Below are positions 1-8,486 of a stretch of 64,000 bases of DNA, in pieces. Numbering within the stretch: the stretch's first letter is position 1; each line of letters starts with the position of its first letter. This DNA comes from Lachnospiraceae bacterium UBA7093. Lineage in GTDB: Bacteria; Bacillota; Clostridia; Lachnospirales; Lachnospiraceae. The notes under the pieces were generated by a model that was not told the origin of the DNA, ran no database searches, and was given only the letters and a program-made list of their open reading frames with translations. The translations under genes and the position numbers were made by a program. Location of the stretch: positions 42,064 to 106,063 of the forward strand of contig DKYT01000022.1 in NCBI GenBank assembly GCA_002492465.1. Direction: 5' to 3'.

Positions 1-196
1 GACATACATTCAGGCAGGGCATTACCCCGAAGGGCAGGCGGCGCCCCATTAGCACATATGGTTTCAGAACCTTTGTGAGAAATTGGTCATTTCCCCATTC
101 CGTTAGGGAAATCCAATTTCGAGCCAGTTCTGAAACCATATGTGCTAATGGGGCGCCGCCTGCCCTTCGGGGTAATGCCCTGCCTGAATGTATGTC
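1..196. repeat. Long hairpin element, copy 1 (70-bp perfect inverted repeat)
   Basis: Positions 1-70 and 127-196 are perfect reverse complements. An inner imperfect stem continues the fold (79-95 with 106-120), leaving a loop of about 10 nt. One inner arm carries an extra TC (GGTCATTTC against GGATTTC). The minus strand of this copy matches the core of the larger element at 40288-40664: both contain CTAACGGAATGG, AAATGACC and a CATATRG.TTCAG stretch. The apical part of the larger element is missing here. The left end may extend beyond the window. It lies 30 bp past the stop of the GH32 gene, so it could also end that transcript, but it has no T-tract. Confidence 0.9.
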
Positions 197-225
197 CTGG
201 CGTTGCTCTAAATAACCATCCCCCT

Positions 226-1710
226 TTACAGCAAATCGTATTTCACCACATCCATAACCACCTGACCGTCTGCAAAAAAGGAAATACCCTCTGCTTCCGG
301 CTCCGTATAAAAGGTCATAGAAAGCGCATATTCTCCATCGTTCACAAAGACCTCCGCGCTGAAATAATCCAAAATAATTCTGATTTTGATCCTGTTCTTT
401 TCTCCTTTTACCAGACACCTGCGCTGGTGGATGATCGCTCTTCTGGAACCGGAATGCTTTCTGTCCACCTTGATGATTGACTCATACGGTCTAAAGCTGA
501 CCGAGGTCTGATATCTGTCATTCTGGGCAAAGCGCACAGCAAATTTTCGATACAGATTCTCCTCATCTCCGGGACGCACCGTAAGCTCCATATCGATTTT
601 CCGCCCCCTAATCCCCTCCAGCTTCATGATATCGGTAAAAGCTACGTTCTCATAATGTACCTTTTCCCCCCGAAGGGTTTCCAATTCCCGAATGGGATTC
701 TGGAAAAGCCGTCCGTTTTTCACCGACAGTTCTCTTGGAATACTCATCTGCCCAAACCACGGACGCTCCGGCGCATGGAGGTTGCAGGTATCCCAGTTCT
801 GCATCCAGCCGATCATAATTCTTCGTCCGTCAGGCGCAAGAACCGTCTGGGGCGCATAAAAATCAATTCCGTAATCAACCGCCTGATCTCTCTCTTCCGT
901 AAAGGTATCGGTCTTATCATCATAGCTGCCAATCAGGCAAAGGGTTCCGTTTCCATTGTGATATTCAAATCCCTGGGGCATCATATCCTGAGGACTGACA
1001 AGTAAAATCTGCTTTCCATCCAATGCAAAGAAATCCGGACATTCCCACATCCTCCCGAACCGTTCATGATTTGCCGCCAGAATCTTTTCATACTTCCAGT
1101 GAAAACCGTCGGGACTGCTATAGAGAAGAATCTGACCGTCATGCTCCGGCGTACAGTTTCCCACAACACAGCGATAGGTACCGTCCCCCTTTCTCCAAAG
1201 CTTGGGATCACGAAAATCATATTTACTTCCCTTTTCCGGCAAATGCCGCTGATCCAGCACCGGATTTTCCCCATACTTTTGATAATCGACTCCGTCCCCA
1301 ATAGCAAGGCACTGGGTCTGCAGATCCCGGCTGCTTCCGTCAGGCTGAGTCTCCTTGGACACTCCTGTATACATTAACAGATGCCTTCCATCAGGCAGTA
1401 CAACGGCATTTCCTGAAAAGCAGCCGTCCCGGTCACAATCTGTATCCGGCGCCAGCGCGGCGGGAAGATGCTCCCAGTGCAGCAGGTCGCTGCTCACTGC
1501 GTGCCCCCAGTGCATGGGACCCCAGTAAGGGCTGAAGGGATGATATTGATAAAACAGATGATATTCTCCCTTGTAAAAAGAAAACCCATTGGGGTCGTTC
1601 ATCCACCCCACCCGCGCCGACAGGTGAAACTCCGGTCTGGGCTCCCTGGCAATTTTCCTCTCCTTTTCCTCCTCGTATTTCCGCGCATCACGTAAAATTT
1701 GACTTGTCAT
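226..1710 (-). CDS. GH32 beta-fructofuranosidase / sucrose-6-phosphate hydrolase-type enzyme
   Basis: 494 aa, no signal peptide, so probably cytoplasmic. The GH32 five-blade beta-propeller signature WMNDPNG is at residues 36-42 (D39 is the family nucleophile). FRDPKLW near 168 holds the transition-state Asp, and WECPDF near 220 holds the acid/base Glu. The C-terminal beta-sandwich follows. A GGAG site precedes the ATG. It starts 20 bp after the solute-binding lipoprotein gene and is the last gene of an operon with two LplB/YtcP-type permeases under a LacI regulator. The likely role is hydrolysis of imported sucrose, kestose or short fructans. No PTS component is nearby, so a non-phosphorylated substrate is as likely as sucrose-6-phosphate. 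Confidence 0.93.
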   Translation of the reverse strand: MTSQILRDARKYEEEKERKIAREPRPEFHLSARVGWMNDPNGFSFYKGEYHLFYQYHPFSPYWGPMHWGHAVSSDLLHWEHLPAALAPDTDCDRDGCFSGNAVVLPDGRHLLMYTGVSKETQPDGSSRDLQTQCLAIGDGVDYQKYGENPVLDQRHLPEKGSKYDFRDPKLWRKGDGTYRCVVGNCTPEHDGQILLYSSPDGFHWKYEKILAANHERFGRMWECPDFFALDGKQILLVSPQDMMPQGFEYHNGNGTLCLIGSYDDKTDTFTEERDQAVDYGIDFYAPQTVLAPDGRRIMIGWMQNWDTCNLHAPERPWFGQMSIPRELSVKNGRLFQNPIRELETLRGEKVHYENVAFTDIMKLEGIRGRKIDMELTVRPGDEENLYRKFAVRFAQNDRYQTSVSFRPYESIIKVDRKHSGSRRAIIHQRRCLVKGEKNRIKIRIILDYFSAEVFVNDGEYALSMTFYTEPEAEGISFFADGQVVMDVVKYDLL

Positions 1711-1730
1711 AACTGCAGCTCTCCTTTTTG

Positions 1731-3395
1731 CTACTGTTCTTCTTTTTCCACTCCTGCGTACCGGTCATATGCCGCCTGGTATACCGTTAAAAGCTTATCC
1801 ATTCCGCATTTATCCTTTAAATGTTTGATATAGCTTTCCCATTCCTCATCCGTAGGTCCACCGTTTTTCAACCACAAACCTTCCTGCTCCGATACAGCGC
1901 TTTCAAAGCTTGCTTTGTACCAGTCAATGTCATCCAGCTCCCTGCTGGTAAACACACAGTCCACCGGATAAGTACCGGTATACTCTACATAAGGCATCCA
2001 GAAATCGTACAAATCTGTAAGACGCTCAATGGCTCTGTCCTCCATCTTAAATGTGGACTGATAATAATCGCTGAGAATCAGCTTTGGTCCCGCCACTTCC
2101 AGTTCCCCTTTCAGCTCTCCTGACCCCTTTCCGTATTTTTCCCGGCTTTCCTCATCAGAAATGCTAAGCCATACGCCGTTTTCATCCTGCTGGGTAAAGT
2201 AAACGCCGATCGGTCCATATTGCAGCTGCATCACCACCTCAGGATCATACCACATGTCAAAGAATTTCAAAAGCTTCGCCGGACTCTTACATGCCTTTGT
2301 GATGTTAAGGCTTCCGCTGCTGATTCCGCCGCCGGTACGCACGGTCACATTATGCGTTCCCTCCGGTCCGTCCAAAACGGGCAAAAATACATAGTCCTCT
2401 GCATAGTCTCCCATCAATTCTTCAATATACCACCAGGTGGAAACCCCCACATACCCCTGAGAACATTTTGAAATCAGCTGGGTATCCGACTGACTGAACA
2501 TCTCAATGTCCATCAGCCCTTCCGCGTACCAGTCATGGAAGTAGGTCAACGCATCGCGGTATTCATCTGAAACACAGACAAATTCAACTGTTCCGTCTTC
2601 CCGCAAAACCAAATCGTTGCACACATCATTGGGCCAGTTGGTAAATCCAAAGCCTGCATAAAAAATATTCTGTCCCCAGCACCACTGGTCAAATCCTGTG
2701 CTCATAGGAATCGTGCTTCCCGGCGCGTTTCCATAGTATTTTGCGCTCATATCGTTATCTTTAAATGCCTTCAATGCCGTATGCAATTCCTCCAGAGTGG
2801 TAGGCACCTCCAGACCCAGATCATCCAGCCATGCTTTATTGATCATGGAAAACTGGGGAATGGAATAAATACTGTAGTCCTCCGCCGCTCCTATTCCCCC
2901 GGTTCCCATGCGTTCTCCTGCCGGAAGACCATAGATATAGCCGTCGTCCATGGTAATGGCACTTCGAATGTCCGGATTTTCTTCCAGAATTTTTGCTAAA
3001 TTGGGCATATACTCTTCTGTCAGATAAGGCGTCAGATCAATGAAGGTTCCGTCGTCTCCATAGCGCGATATGTCATAGTTGCTAAAACCCACCCCCATAA
3101 AAGCGTCCGGCAGCTCCTCCCCGGCTATGCGGATGTTGACCTGCTCCGCCAAAGATTCGCTCATAGTAGTCCAGTCAATTTTAATTCCCGTTTTCTCCTG
3201 AAGTTCGTTTAAAACCACATTGTCCGTATATCCGGGGCTTAAGGCGCTCTGGGCTCCCATAATCGCAAACTCTGTTTGAGAGGTATCGGGGTTTGCAACT
3301 CCCTTTTGGTGATTTCCATATTCCTTATTTGCACATGCTGTCGTCGAAACGATCAGAACTGCCGCAAGTGCACAGGATATCATTTTTTTCCACAT
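1731..3395 (-). CDS. Extracellular sugar-binding lipoprotein of ABC importer
   Basis: 554 aa. The signal peptide ends in a lipobox with the lipidated Cys at residue 21 (STTAC). The length and the N-terminal region starting TEFAIMGAQSALSPGY fit the large solute-binding proteins (LplA/YtcQ type) that pair with LplB and YtcP permeases. It should sit on the outer membrane face and deliver an oligosaccharide. A GGGAGG site precedes the ATG. It lies 23 bp after the second permease and 20 bp before the GH32 enzyme. No ATPase gene is present in the operon, which is normal for this group because a shared MsmK/MsmX-type ATPase encoded elsewhere usually energises it. The substrate (sucrose or fructo-oligosaccharide) is inferred from the GH32 neighbour. 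Confidence 0.9.
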   Translation of the reverse strand: MWKKMISCALAAVLIVSTTACANKEYGNHQKGVANPDTSQTEFAIMGAQSALSPGYTDNVVLNELQEKTGIKIDWTTMSESLAEQVNIRIAGEELPDAFMGVGFSNYDISRYGDDGTFIDLTPYLTEEYMPNLAKILEENPDIRSAITMDDGYIYGLPAGERMGTGGIGAAEDYSIYSIPQFSMINKAWLDDLGLEVPTTLEELHTALKAFKDNDMSAKYYGNAPGSTIPMSTGFDQWCWGQNIFYAGFGFTNWPNDVCNDLVLREDGTVEFVCVSDEYRDALTYFHDWYAEGLMDIEMFSQSDTQLISKCSQGYVGVSTWWYIEELMGDYAEDYVFLPVLDGPEGTHNVTVRTGGGISSGSLNITKACKSPAKLLKFFDMWYDPEVVMQLQYGPIGVYFTQQDENGVWLSISDEESREKYGKGSGELKGELEVAGPKLILSDYYQSTFKMEDRAIERLTDLYDFWMPYVEYTGTYPVDCVFTSRELDDIDWYKASFESAVSEQEGLWLKNGGPTDEEWESYIKHLKDKCGMDKLLTVYQAAYDRYAGVEKEEQ

Positions 3396-3418
3396 TTTCT
3401 CGTCCTCCCTTTCTCAAA

Positions 3419-4339
3419 TCAGCCTTTTACTGCGCCTGCCATAAAACCTTTTTCAAAGTACTTCTGTACAAAAGGATAAACAATCAGCATTGGCACAGCC
3501 GCTATGATAATGGATGAAAACTTAATCATTTCCGTCATTTTATTCAATTCCGCAAAACCGCCGGATATGGTGCTTGCCTGGCTGGCGCTTGCCGAACTTT
3601 TGATCAGTATATTTCTCAAAACCAAAGGCAGCGGCGCTTTGGAGGGCGACGGCAGATAGATCATGGAAGTAAACCAGTCGTTCCAGTAAGCTACCATACT
3701 AAATACCACCATAACCGCCATAATGGAACGGCTTAAAGGCACTACAATGCGGATAAAGGTAGTCCATTTGGAAGCTCCGTCAATTTCCGCCGCTTCAATC
3801 ATTTCCTTGGGTATGCTGTTCTCGAAAAAGTTTCTCACAATAATCATATTGCCTACTGCAACGCCTCCCGGCAGAAACAACGCCCACATATTATTGATCA
3901 GCCCCGTCTGCTTTACAATCAAGTAGGTAGGCACCATTCCGCCGCCAAAATACATGGTAATGATAAAGAAAAGGCTAAAGAATTTTCTCCCCGGCAGATC
4001 CTTAACACTGAGGGGATACGCTGCCAGATAAAGTACCGTCACCGAAAACACGGTTCCTATAATGGTATACTTAAAGCTGTTCAAAAGTCCCGTCAGAATG
4101 CTGGAATCAGCAAATACCGCCTTGTAACCGTCCAGGGTAAACTGGCTGGGAAGCAGGAATGTCTTACCTGCGAACACATCATAGGGATTTGACACAGATG
4201 CGATCAGTACATAATACAGGGGGTAGGCAACGATCAACAAAATAATGGCACAGATCACAACCAAAATGATATCGCTGGTCTTTTCAGAAAATCCTGTCAG
4301 TTTTCCGCTCTTTGTATTTGCTTTTACATTTACACTCAT
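3419..4339 (-). CDS. Carbohydrate ABC transporter permease (YtcP/LplC type)
   Basis: 306 aa with about six membrane segments. The EAA loop motif is visible as EAAEIDGASKWTTFIRIVVP in the second half. The protein ends ...EKGFMAGAVKG, a common ending in this permease family. I chose the ATG at 4339 because AGGAGGT lies 6 bp before it; a longer reading frame upstream has no such site. It is the MalG-like second permease, 10 bp after the first. Together they should form the channel for the sugar delivered by the lipoprotein encoded next. Confidence 0.93.
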   Translation of the reverse strand: MSVNVKANTKSGKLTGFSEKTSDIILVVICAIILLIVAYPLYYVLIASVSNPYDVFAGKTFLLPSQFTLDGYKAVFADSSILTGLLNSFKYTIIGTVFSVTVLYLAAYPLSVKDLPGRKFFSLFFIITMYFGGGMVPTYLIVKQTGLINNMWALFLPGGVAVGNMIIVRNFFENSIPKEMIEAAEIDGASKWTTFIRIVVPLSRSIMAVMVVFSMVAYWNDWFTSMIYLPSPSKAPLPLVLRNILIKSSASASQASTISGGFAELNKMTEMIKFSSIIIAAVPMLIVYPFVQKYFEKGFMAGAVKG

Positions 4340-4349
4340 ACCGCACCTC

Positions 4350-5288
4350 CTATATGAAACTTGTATCATCGGACATTTTTCCGGCAATCTTATTTACTAT
4401 AATCAGCAGAATAATATTGATAACCGTGTTAAACAATCCTACTGCCGTGGAATAACTGTACTTGGCATTTTCAATACCCTGCTGATAAACATAAACCGCT
4501 ATCACATCGCTGGTCGCCTTGTTCAAATCGGTCTGCAGCAGCCACACCTTTTCAAATCCTACGTTCATCAGATTTCCTGCGCTCATAATCAGGTTCAGCA
4601 CCATAATGGAAGCCAGCCCCGGCAGATCGATGTGGAGAATTCTCTGGAACAGGGAAGCGCCGTCCACCTTTGCCGCCTCGTAAAGGGACGTATCGATGCT
4701 GGAAAGAGTCGCCATATATACGATAATTCCCCATCCTGCATCCTGCCAGATTCCGGAAGCAATATAAATCGTACGGAAAGCGGAAGATTCCGTCAAAAAG
4801 TCAATGGAGGTTCCCGCAATCAGGTTAATCAAGCCCCCGGAAGGACTTAGGAAAATGCGGATCATACCGCAGATAACCATAGTAGAAATAAAATGAGGAG
4901 CATACAATACCGTCTGCGTTACCCGCTTAAAACGGTGAAACCGCATCTGATTCAGCATCAACGCTAAAATAATCGGAATCGGAAAGCTCCACAGCAAGCT
5001 GAAAAGACTCAAAAGCACCGTATTTTTGATCATGCGTCCAAAGGTAGGCGCGCTGAAAAAACGCTGAAACCATTCCAGACCGATCCATTCACTGCCTGTA
5101 AATCCTCTGCTCGCCTTATAATCACGAAAGGCAATTTGAATCCCATACATGGGTATGTACTTATAAATAATCGTCAACGCTACCGGCACAAGCAGCATCG
5201 CATATAACTGCCAGTTATCCAGTATGCGTCTTTTTAATGATTTCTGCGTCATTACCGCATTTGCAGCCACCGGCTTACTTTTACTCAT
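4350..5288 (-). CDS. Carbohydrate ABC transporter permease (LplB type)
   Basis: 312 aa, MalF-like permease of the LplB group. A basic N-terminal tail precedes an early membrane helix, and the motif IPMYGIQIAFRDYK, frequent in LplB-type proteins, follows it. The EAA loop reads EAAKVDGASLFQRILHIDLP. It is the first gene of the sucrose/fructan operon, preceded by AAGGAG and by a leader of about 250 nt carrying LacI-type operators. It pairs with the permease directly downstream. Confidence 0.93.
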   Translation of the reverse strand: MSKSKPVAANAVMTQKSLKRRILDNWQLYAMLLVPVALTIIYKYIPMYGIQIAFRDYKASRGFTGSEWIGLEWFQRFFSAPTFGRMIKNTVLLSLFSLLWSFPIPIILALMLNQMRFHRFKRVTQTVLYAPHFISTMVICGMIRIFLSPSGGLINLIAGTSIDFLTESSAFRTIYIASGIWQDAGWGIIVYMATLSSIDTSLYEAAKVDGASLFQRILHIDLPGLASIMVLNLIMSAGNLMNVGFEKVWLLQTDLNKATSDVIAVYVYQQGIENAKYSYSTAVGLFNTVINIILLIIVNKIAGKMSDDTSFI

Positions 5289-5352
5289 ATCCTTCTCCTT
5301 TCACCAGGTACAATCCATCTTACAACCAACTACATACTTCATTTTACTTTCT

Positions 5353-5376
5353 GTTTCACGCGCGCGTTCATGAAAC
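5353..5376. promoter_or_regulatory. LacI-type operator, leader site
   Basis: GTTTCA (5353-5358) and TGAAAC (5371-5376) form an inverted repeat with a 12-nt GC-rich spacer; the right half continues into TGAAACGTTA. The same TGAAACGTT core recurs at 5521 and 5679. It lies 65-90 bp upstream of the permease start, inside the predicted leader, where a bound repressor could block elongation. The regulator assignment is inferred from the divergent lacI-family gene. Confidence 0.5.
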
Positions 5377-5520
5377 GTTATTTATCTCTTTTTATAAAAA
5401 TATCATTTTTATTTCATAAAATCAATATAGTTTTTCATTTTTCTTTACAGTTTTTATATTTTTAGTTCATTTACACAATTATATTTATGCATTTTTGGTG
5501 ATTTTGTTACTGTTATTTTC

Positions 5521-5551
5521 ATGTAACGTTTCATTCGTAATTTTCATTATA
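5521..5551 (-). promoter_or_regulatory. Promoter and operator of the sucrose/fructan operon
   Basis: On the minus strand an extended -10 (TGC TATAAT, hexamer at 5546-5551) reads towards the permease operon. No good -35 is visible at 17 bp, as is usual for extended -10 promoters. ATGAAACGTTACAT (5521-5534) falls just downstream over the expected start site, a classic repressor position. Confidence 0.6.
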
Positions 5552-5555
5552 GCAC

Positions 5556-5584
5556 TTTACAAATCAATACTCCTACCTTATAAT
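5556..5584 (+). promoter_or_regulatory. Promoter of the LacI-family regulator
   Basis: TTTACA (5556-5561) and TATAAT (5579-5584) with a 17-bp spacer, reading towards the regulator. It is almost back to back with the operon promoter at 5546. Confidence 0.6.
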
Positions 5585-5678
5585 CAGTTTAAAAGATAAA
5601 ATATTGCATAGCTGCTTTAAAATTTCTTTTATTTCAGCTTACAAAGGGAAAAAATTACCGTTGAACTTATTCTTTTCA

Positions 5679-5695
5679 TGAAACGTTTTGTTTCA
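5679..5695. promoter_or_regulatory. LacI-type operator in the regulator leader
   Basis: TGAAAC-GTTTT-GTTTCA is a perfect 6-bp inverted repeat of the same core as the other two sites. It lies about 35-50 bp before the regulator start and suggests autoregulation by roadblock. An ATG within it opens a longer frame but has no ribosome site. Confidence 0.6.
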
Positions 5696-5731
5696 TACAG
5701 ATACCATCAGAAAGGATATGAACTTATATTT

Positions 5732-6730
5732 ATGAAGAAAGATCTTTCCGCCCCAACCATGAAAGACGTTGCCCGGGAAGCCGGCGTGGCGCTGGGTACC
5801 GTTTCCAAGGTGGTAAACGGGCTTCCTGTAGGCGAACCATACAGACTTCGCGTGGAAGAAGCCATTCAAAAGTTAAACTATCAGGTTAACAGCTACGCGC
5901 AGGGACTTAAGGCGAGCAGGACGCACACCATAGCCCTCCTGATCCCCAATACCATAGAACCCTTTTTCGCTTCCCTGGTCTACCACATTAACCTGACCCT
6001 GCTAAAGCGCAAATACCGGATGTTGCTCTGTTCTACCGACGCCGATCCGGGAATGGAACAGGAATATATTGCCATGGCACAGCAGAATAAAGTGGACGGG
6101 ATTATTGGTCTGACCTATAACCCCAATCTGATCATCGAAGAGGGAACGCCCTTCGTCGCCATCGACCGTTCCATGGGACCCAGAATTTCCTGTGTCACCA
6201 GCGATAATTTTGCGGGAGGACAGCTTGCCGCCGAAAAACTTGCGGACTTGGGCTGCAAAAACGTTGCCTTTCTGCGCATCGGCTCTTCTCTGACAAACGA
6301 ACCCAACAAGCGGAAAGCAGGGTTTGAAAACGGCTGCCTTTCCCGGGAACTTCATTATGAAATGAAAATTTTAAACGACGGAGATCCCTATGAGGAATTT
6401 GAAACCTTTCTCAAAGAACATATTCAGGGAGGGAAGCTGTCCTTTGACGGCATTTTCTGCGTAACCGATCATCTTGCCTATCGAATCCTGAAAATCCTCC
6501 GCAAGCTGGGTCAAAAAGTGCCCGAAGACGTGCAGGTTATCGGGTTCGACGGCACAAGGCATTTCGGATTCCAGGAATACACCTGTTCCACCATCGTACA
6601 GCCTGTATCGGAGATCGCGCAAATGTGCGTCGATCTGCTGCTTCAGGACAACATGCCCGCAAAGCCTCCCTTAGTCTGCCTCCCCGTATCCTATGCGTAC
6701 GGCGGCACCACTCTGGAAGAAGAACGATAA
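5732..6730 (+). CDS. LacI-family transcriptional regulator of the GH32/ABC operon
   Basis: 332 aa. The N-terminal LacI helix-turn-helix reads MKDVAREAGVALGTVSKVVN, followed by a periplasmic-binding-protein-like sensor core (for example TIALLIPNTIEPFFASLVY). I placed the start at 5732, with AAAGGA about 15 bp upstream; the family motif begins only nine residues later. The frame opening at 5678 lies inside an operator palindrome. It is divergent from the permease-lipoprotein-GH32 operon, with three shared TGAAACGTT sites between them, so it probably represses that operon in response to a sucrose- or fructan-derived sugar. Confidence 0.92.
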   Translation: MKKDLSAPTMKDVAREAGVALGTVSKVVNGLPVGEPYRLRVEEAIQKLNYQVNSYAQGLKASRTHTIALLIPNTIEPFFASLVYHINLTLLKRKYRMLLCSTDADPGMEQEYIAMAQQNKVDGIIGLTYNPNLIIEEGTPFVAIDRSMGPRISCVTSDNFAGGQLAAEKLADLGCKNVAFLRIGSSLTNEPNKRKAGFENGCLSRELHYEMKILNDGDPYEEFETFLKEHIQGGKLSFDGIFCVTDHLAYRILKILRKLGQKVPEDVQVIGFDGTRHFGFQEYTCSTIVQPVSEIAQMCVDLLLQDNMPAKPPLVCLPVSYAYGGTTLEEER

Positions 6731-6743
6731 AGGAGAAAACATT

Positions 6744-7436
6744 ATGCGAATCGGAAACCTAGAAGATATGGAGAAAACCAAAAGACTCCCCCAGCCGGAG
6801 GCGGAGGAGCCAAAAGAAGAGAGTAAATGGAAGAACTGGAAAAACTGGTGGTACTACCATAAATGGTATGTTGCCGGCGGCGTCATTGTCCTTTGGATCG
6901 CCGGCAGTCTCATCGGCAGCATGCTTGGCATCGGGAAAAAGACGGCGGATTTTCAAATTGCGTATGTGGGCAAATCCACCCTTTCTCCGGAAACCGCCCA
7001 GGCGGTGGAAGATTTATTTGCCTCTTTGGCGTCAGATTATAATGGCGACGGGGAAATATTGGTGCAGCTAAACCAGTACAATATCAATAACGATAACGGA
7101 GAAGCCCTATATGGATATGCCTCCGAAATTTCCCTGATGGGCGATATTTCAGCCCGCCAGAGCTATTTCTTTTTAACCGATGATCCCGCATACTTCCAGG
7201 AGCAGTATCAGATTTTCGCCTCCCCCGACGGCGGCTGTCCTGAAGAAACAGACTATTCCGCAGACGATAAGGTTATTTTATGGTCGGACTGCCCCCTCCT
7301 GTCGCAGCCGGAATTAGAAGATCTCTCCGGTCTTTTCCTTGGCAGACGCTGCTTCTACGACAGCGAAACCTCTCAAAACGCCCAGCAGTGCAGCGAACTA
7401 TGGGATCTGCTCTGGAACAGCCAGGGGACTGCGTAA
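6744..7436 (+). CDS. Membrane-anchored protein of unknown function
   Basis: 230 aa, not recognised. An acidic cytoplasmic N-terminus and a tryptophan/tyrosine-rich patch (WKNWKNWWYYHKW, about 36-48) are followed by one membrane helix (about 52-70). The outer part of about 155 residues is acidic and rich in Asp, Glu and Tyr. AGGAG sits 8 bp before the ATG at 6744, directly after the TAA of the LacI gene, so the two are probably co-transcribed. The last 39 bp overlap the convergent GNAT-HAD gene. The position suggests co-expression with the sugar regulator; no function can be assigned. Confidence 0.75.
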   Translation: MRIGNLEDMEKTKRLPQPEAEEPKEESKWKNWKNWWYYHKWYVAGGVIVLWIAGSLIGSMLGIGKKTADFQIAYVGKSTLSPETAQAVEDLFASLASDYNGDGEILVQLNQYNINNDNGEALYGYASEISLMGDISARQSYFFLTDDPAYFQEQYQIFASPDGGCPEETDYSADDKVILWSDCPLLSQPELEDLSGLFLGRRCFYDSETSQNAQQCSELWDLLWNSQGTA

Positions 7437-8477
7437 ATAGTATTGCGCTTTGATTGTCTCCGTATGGCTCCCCCATACGGCAAGACCAAAATCTACTCCC
7501 GCATTTTCCGCGCACTGACTGTCGTGGACACTGTCTCCGATATACAGGATCTCCTCTTTTTTGGCTCCTGACAGCTCCATATATTTCAGGAGGGGATCCG
7601 CCGTAGGCTTATGCCCCACCGAATCATCTGAACAGACTGTAACAGAAAAGCAGGCTCTGATCCTTTTGATGCAGGCATCCTCCTCCAGCATTTCCCTTGT
7701 TCTGGAAGACACAATGCCAAGCCCATACCCCTCCTTTGAAAGCCTGGAAAGCAGCTCCTCTATTCCCTCATAGAGCGAAACCTGATCCCCGTATTGCGCC
7801 AGAAGTTCCACCCACCGCTCCATAACCTGCGGAATATTTTCTACCTGAAGCCTTTCCAAAGCATCTTCCCCTGTAATCCCCAATGCAAAACGCAGCTCTT
7901 CAAAAGGAAGCTTCTCTCCTTTTACTTCCAGCATCACATCCTGCAGAGAACGAAGGATTGCCTCTTCATTATCCACCAAGGTACCATCCACATCAAAAAC
8001 GATTTGCTTATACTTCATTTCAGAACTCCTTTCCATCTTTACTATAAACTCTTTCGTCCCCTCCTGGGGCATCCTCTCTTTTGTCATACCAAAACCATAG
8101 CGCTGATAAAACCGGATGGCTCTTTCATTCTTTTCCAGCACCCACAAATGATCGGCGTGGTGCTCCTTCACTGCAAAATCCATAAGCCTTGCGCCAATGC
8201 CTTCCCTCTGGAAAAACACATCCACGTACAGCTCGCAAATCTGCCGCTCTTCTATATGGATCATCGCCTTTACAAAGGCGTCGTCATACACCCAGATATT
8301 TTCTCTCTTTCGTGCATTTTCCCGGTATTCCAGGGCAAGAGGAAGAACCTGCATTTCTCCAAAGGAAACCTGATCCTCCTGAAAAATTGGTCTGTAGGTG
8401 GCACGCTTGGTAAAGATAAGAATTTCTGCAAGCCTGGAGGCGTCCTCCGCCCTGGCTTTTCTGATTGGATCTTTCAC
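7398..8477 (-). CDS. GNAT acetyltransferase - HAD hydrolase fusion protein
   Basis: 359 aa with two domains. Residues 1-150 are a GNAT N-acetyltransferase (acetyl-CoA loop FQREGIGARLMDFA, then ERAIRFYQRYGF near the end). From about 155 a HAD phosphatase begins with motif I (VFDVDGTLVD), followed by motif II SS in GIVSSR, a Lys in GHKPTADPL and motif IV GDSVHDSQCAENAG. The start is GTG with AGGAGG upstream. Substrates are unknown. The fusion suggests that a small molecule is acetylated and dephosphorylated in linked steps, but this is inference. It overlaps the convergent membrane protein at its 3' end. Confidence 0.88.
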   Translation of the reverse strand: MKDPIRKARAEDASRLAEILIFTKRATYRPIFQEDQVSFGEMQVLPLALEYRENARKRENIWVYDDAFVKAMIHIEERQICELYVDVFFQREGIGARLMDFAVKEHHADHLWVLEKNERAIRFYQRYGFGMTKERMPQEGTKEFIVKMERSSEMKYKQIVFDVDGTLVDNEEAILRSLQDVMLEVKGEKLPFEELRFALGITGEDALERLQVENIPQVMERWVELLAQYGDQVSLYEGIEELLSRLSKEGYGLGIVSSRTREMLEEDACIKRIRACFSVTVCSDDSVGHKPTADPLLKYMELSGAKKEEILYIGDSVHDSQCAENAGVDFGLAVWGSHTETIKAQYYLRSPLAVPEQIP

Positions 8478-8486
8478 GCTTTCCTC

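Noticed and set aside
5678..5731. Upstream start for the LacI regulator
   Set aside because: It would place the start codon inside an operator palindrome and has no ribosome-binding site; the LacI motif begins after the later ATG.
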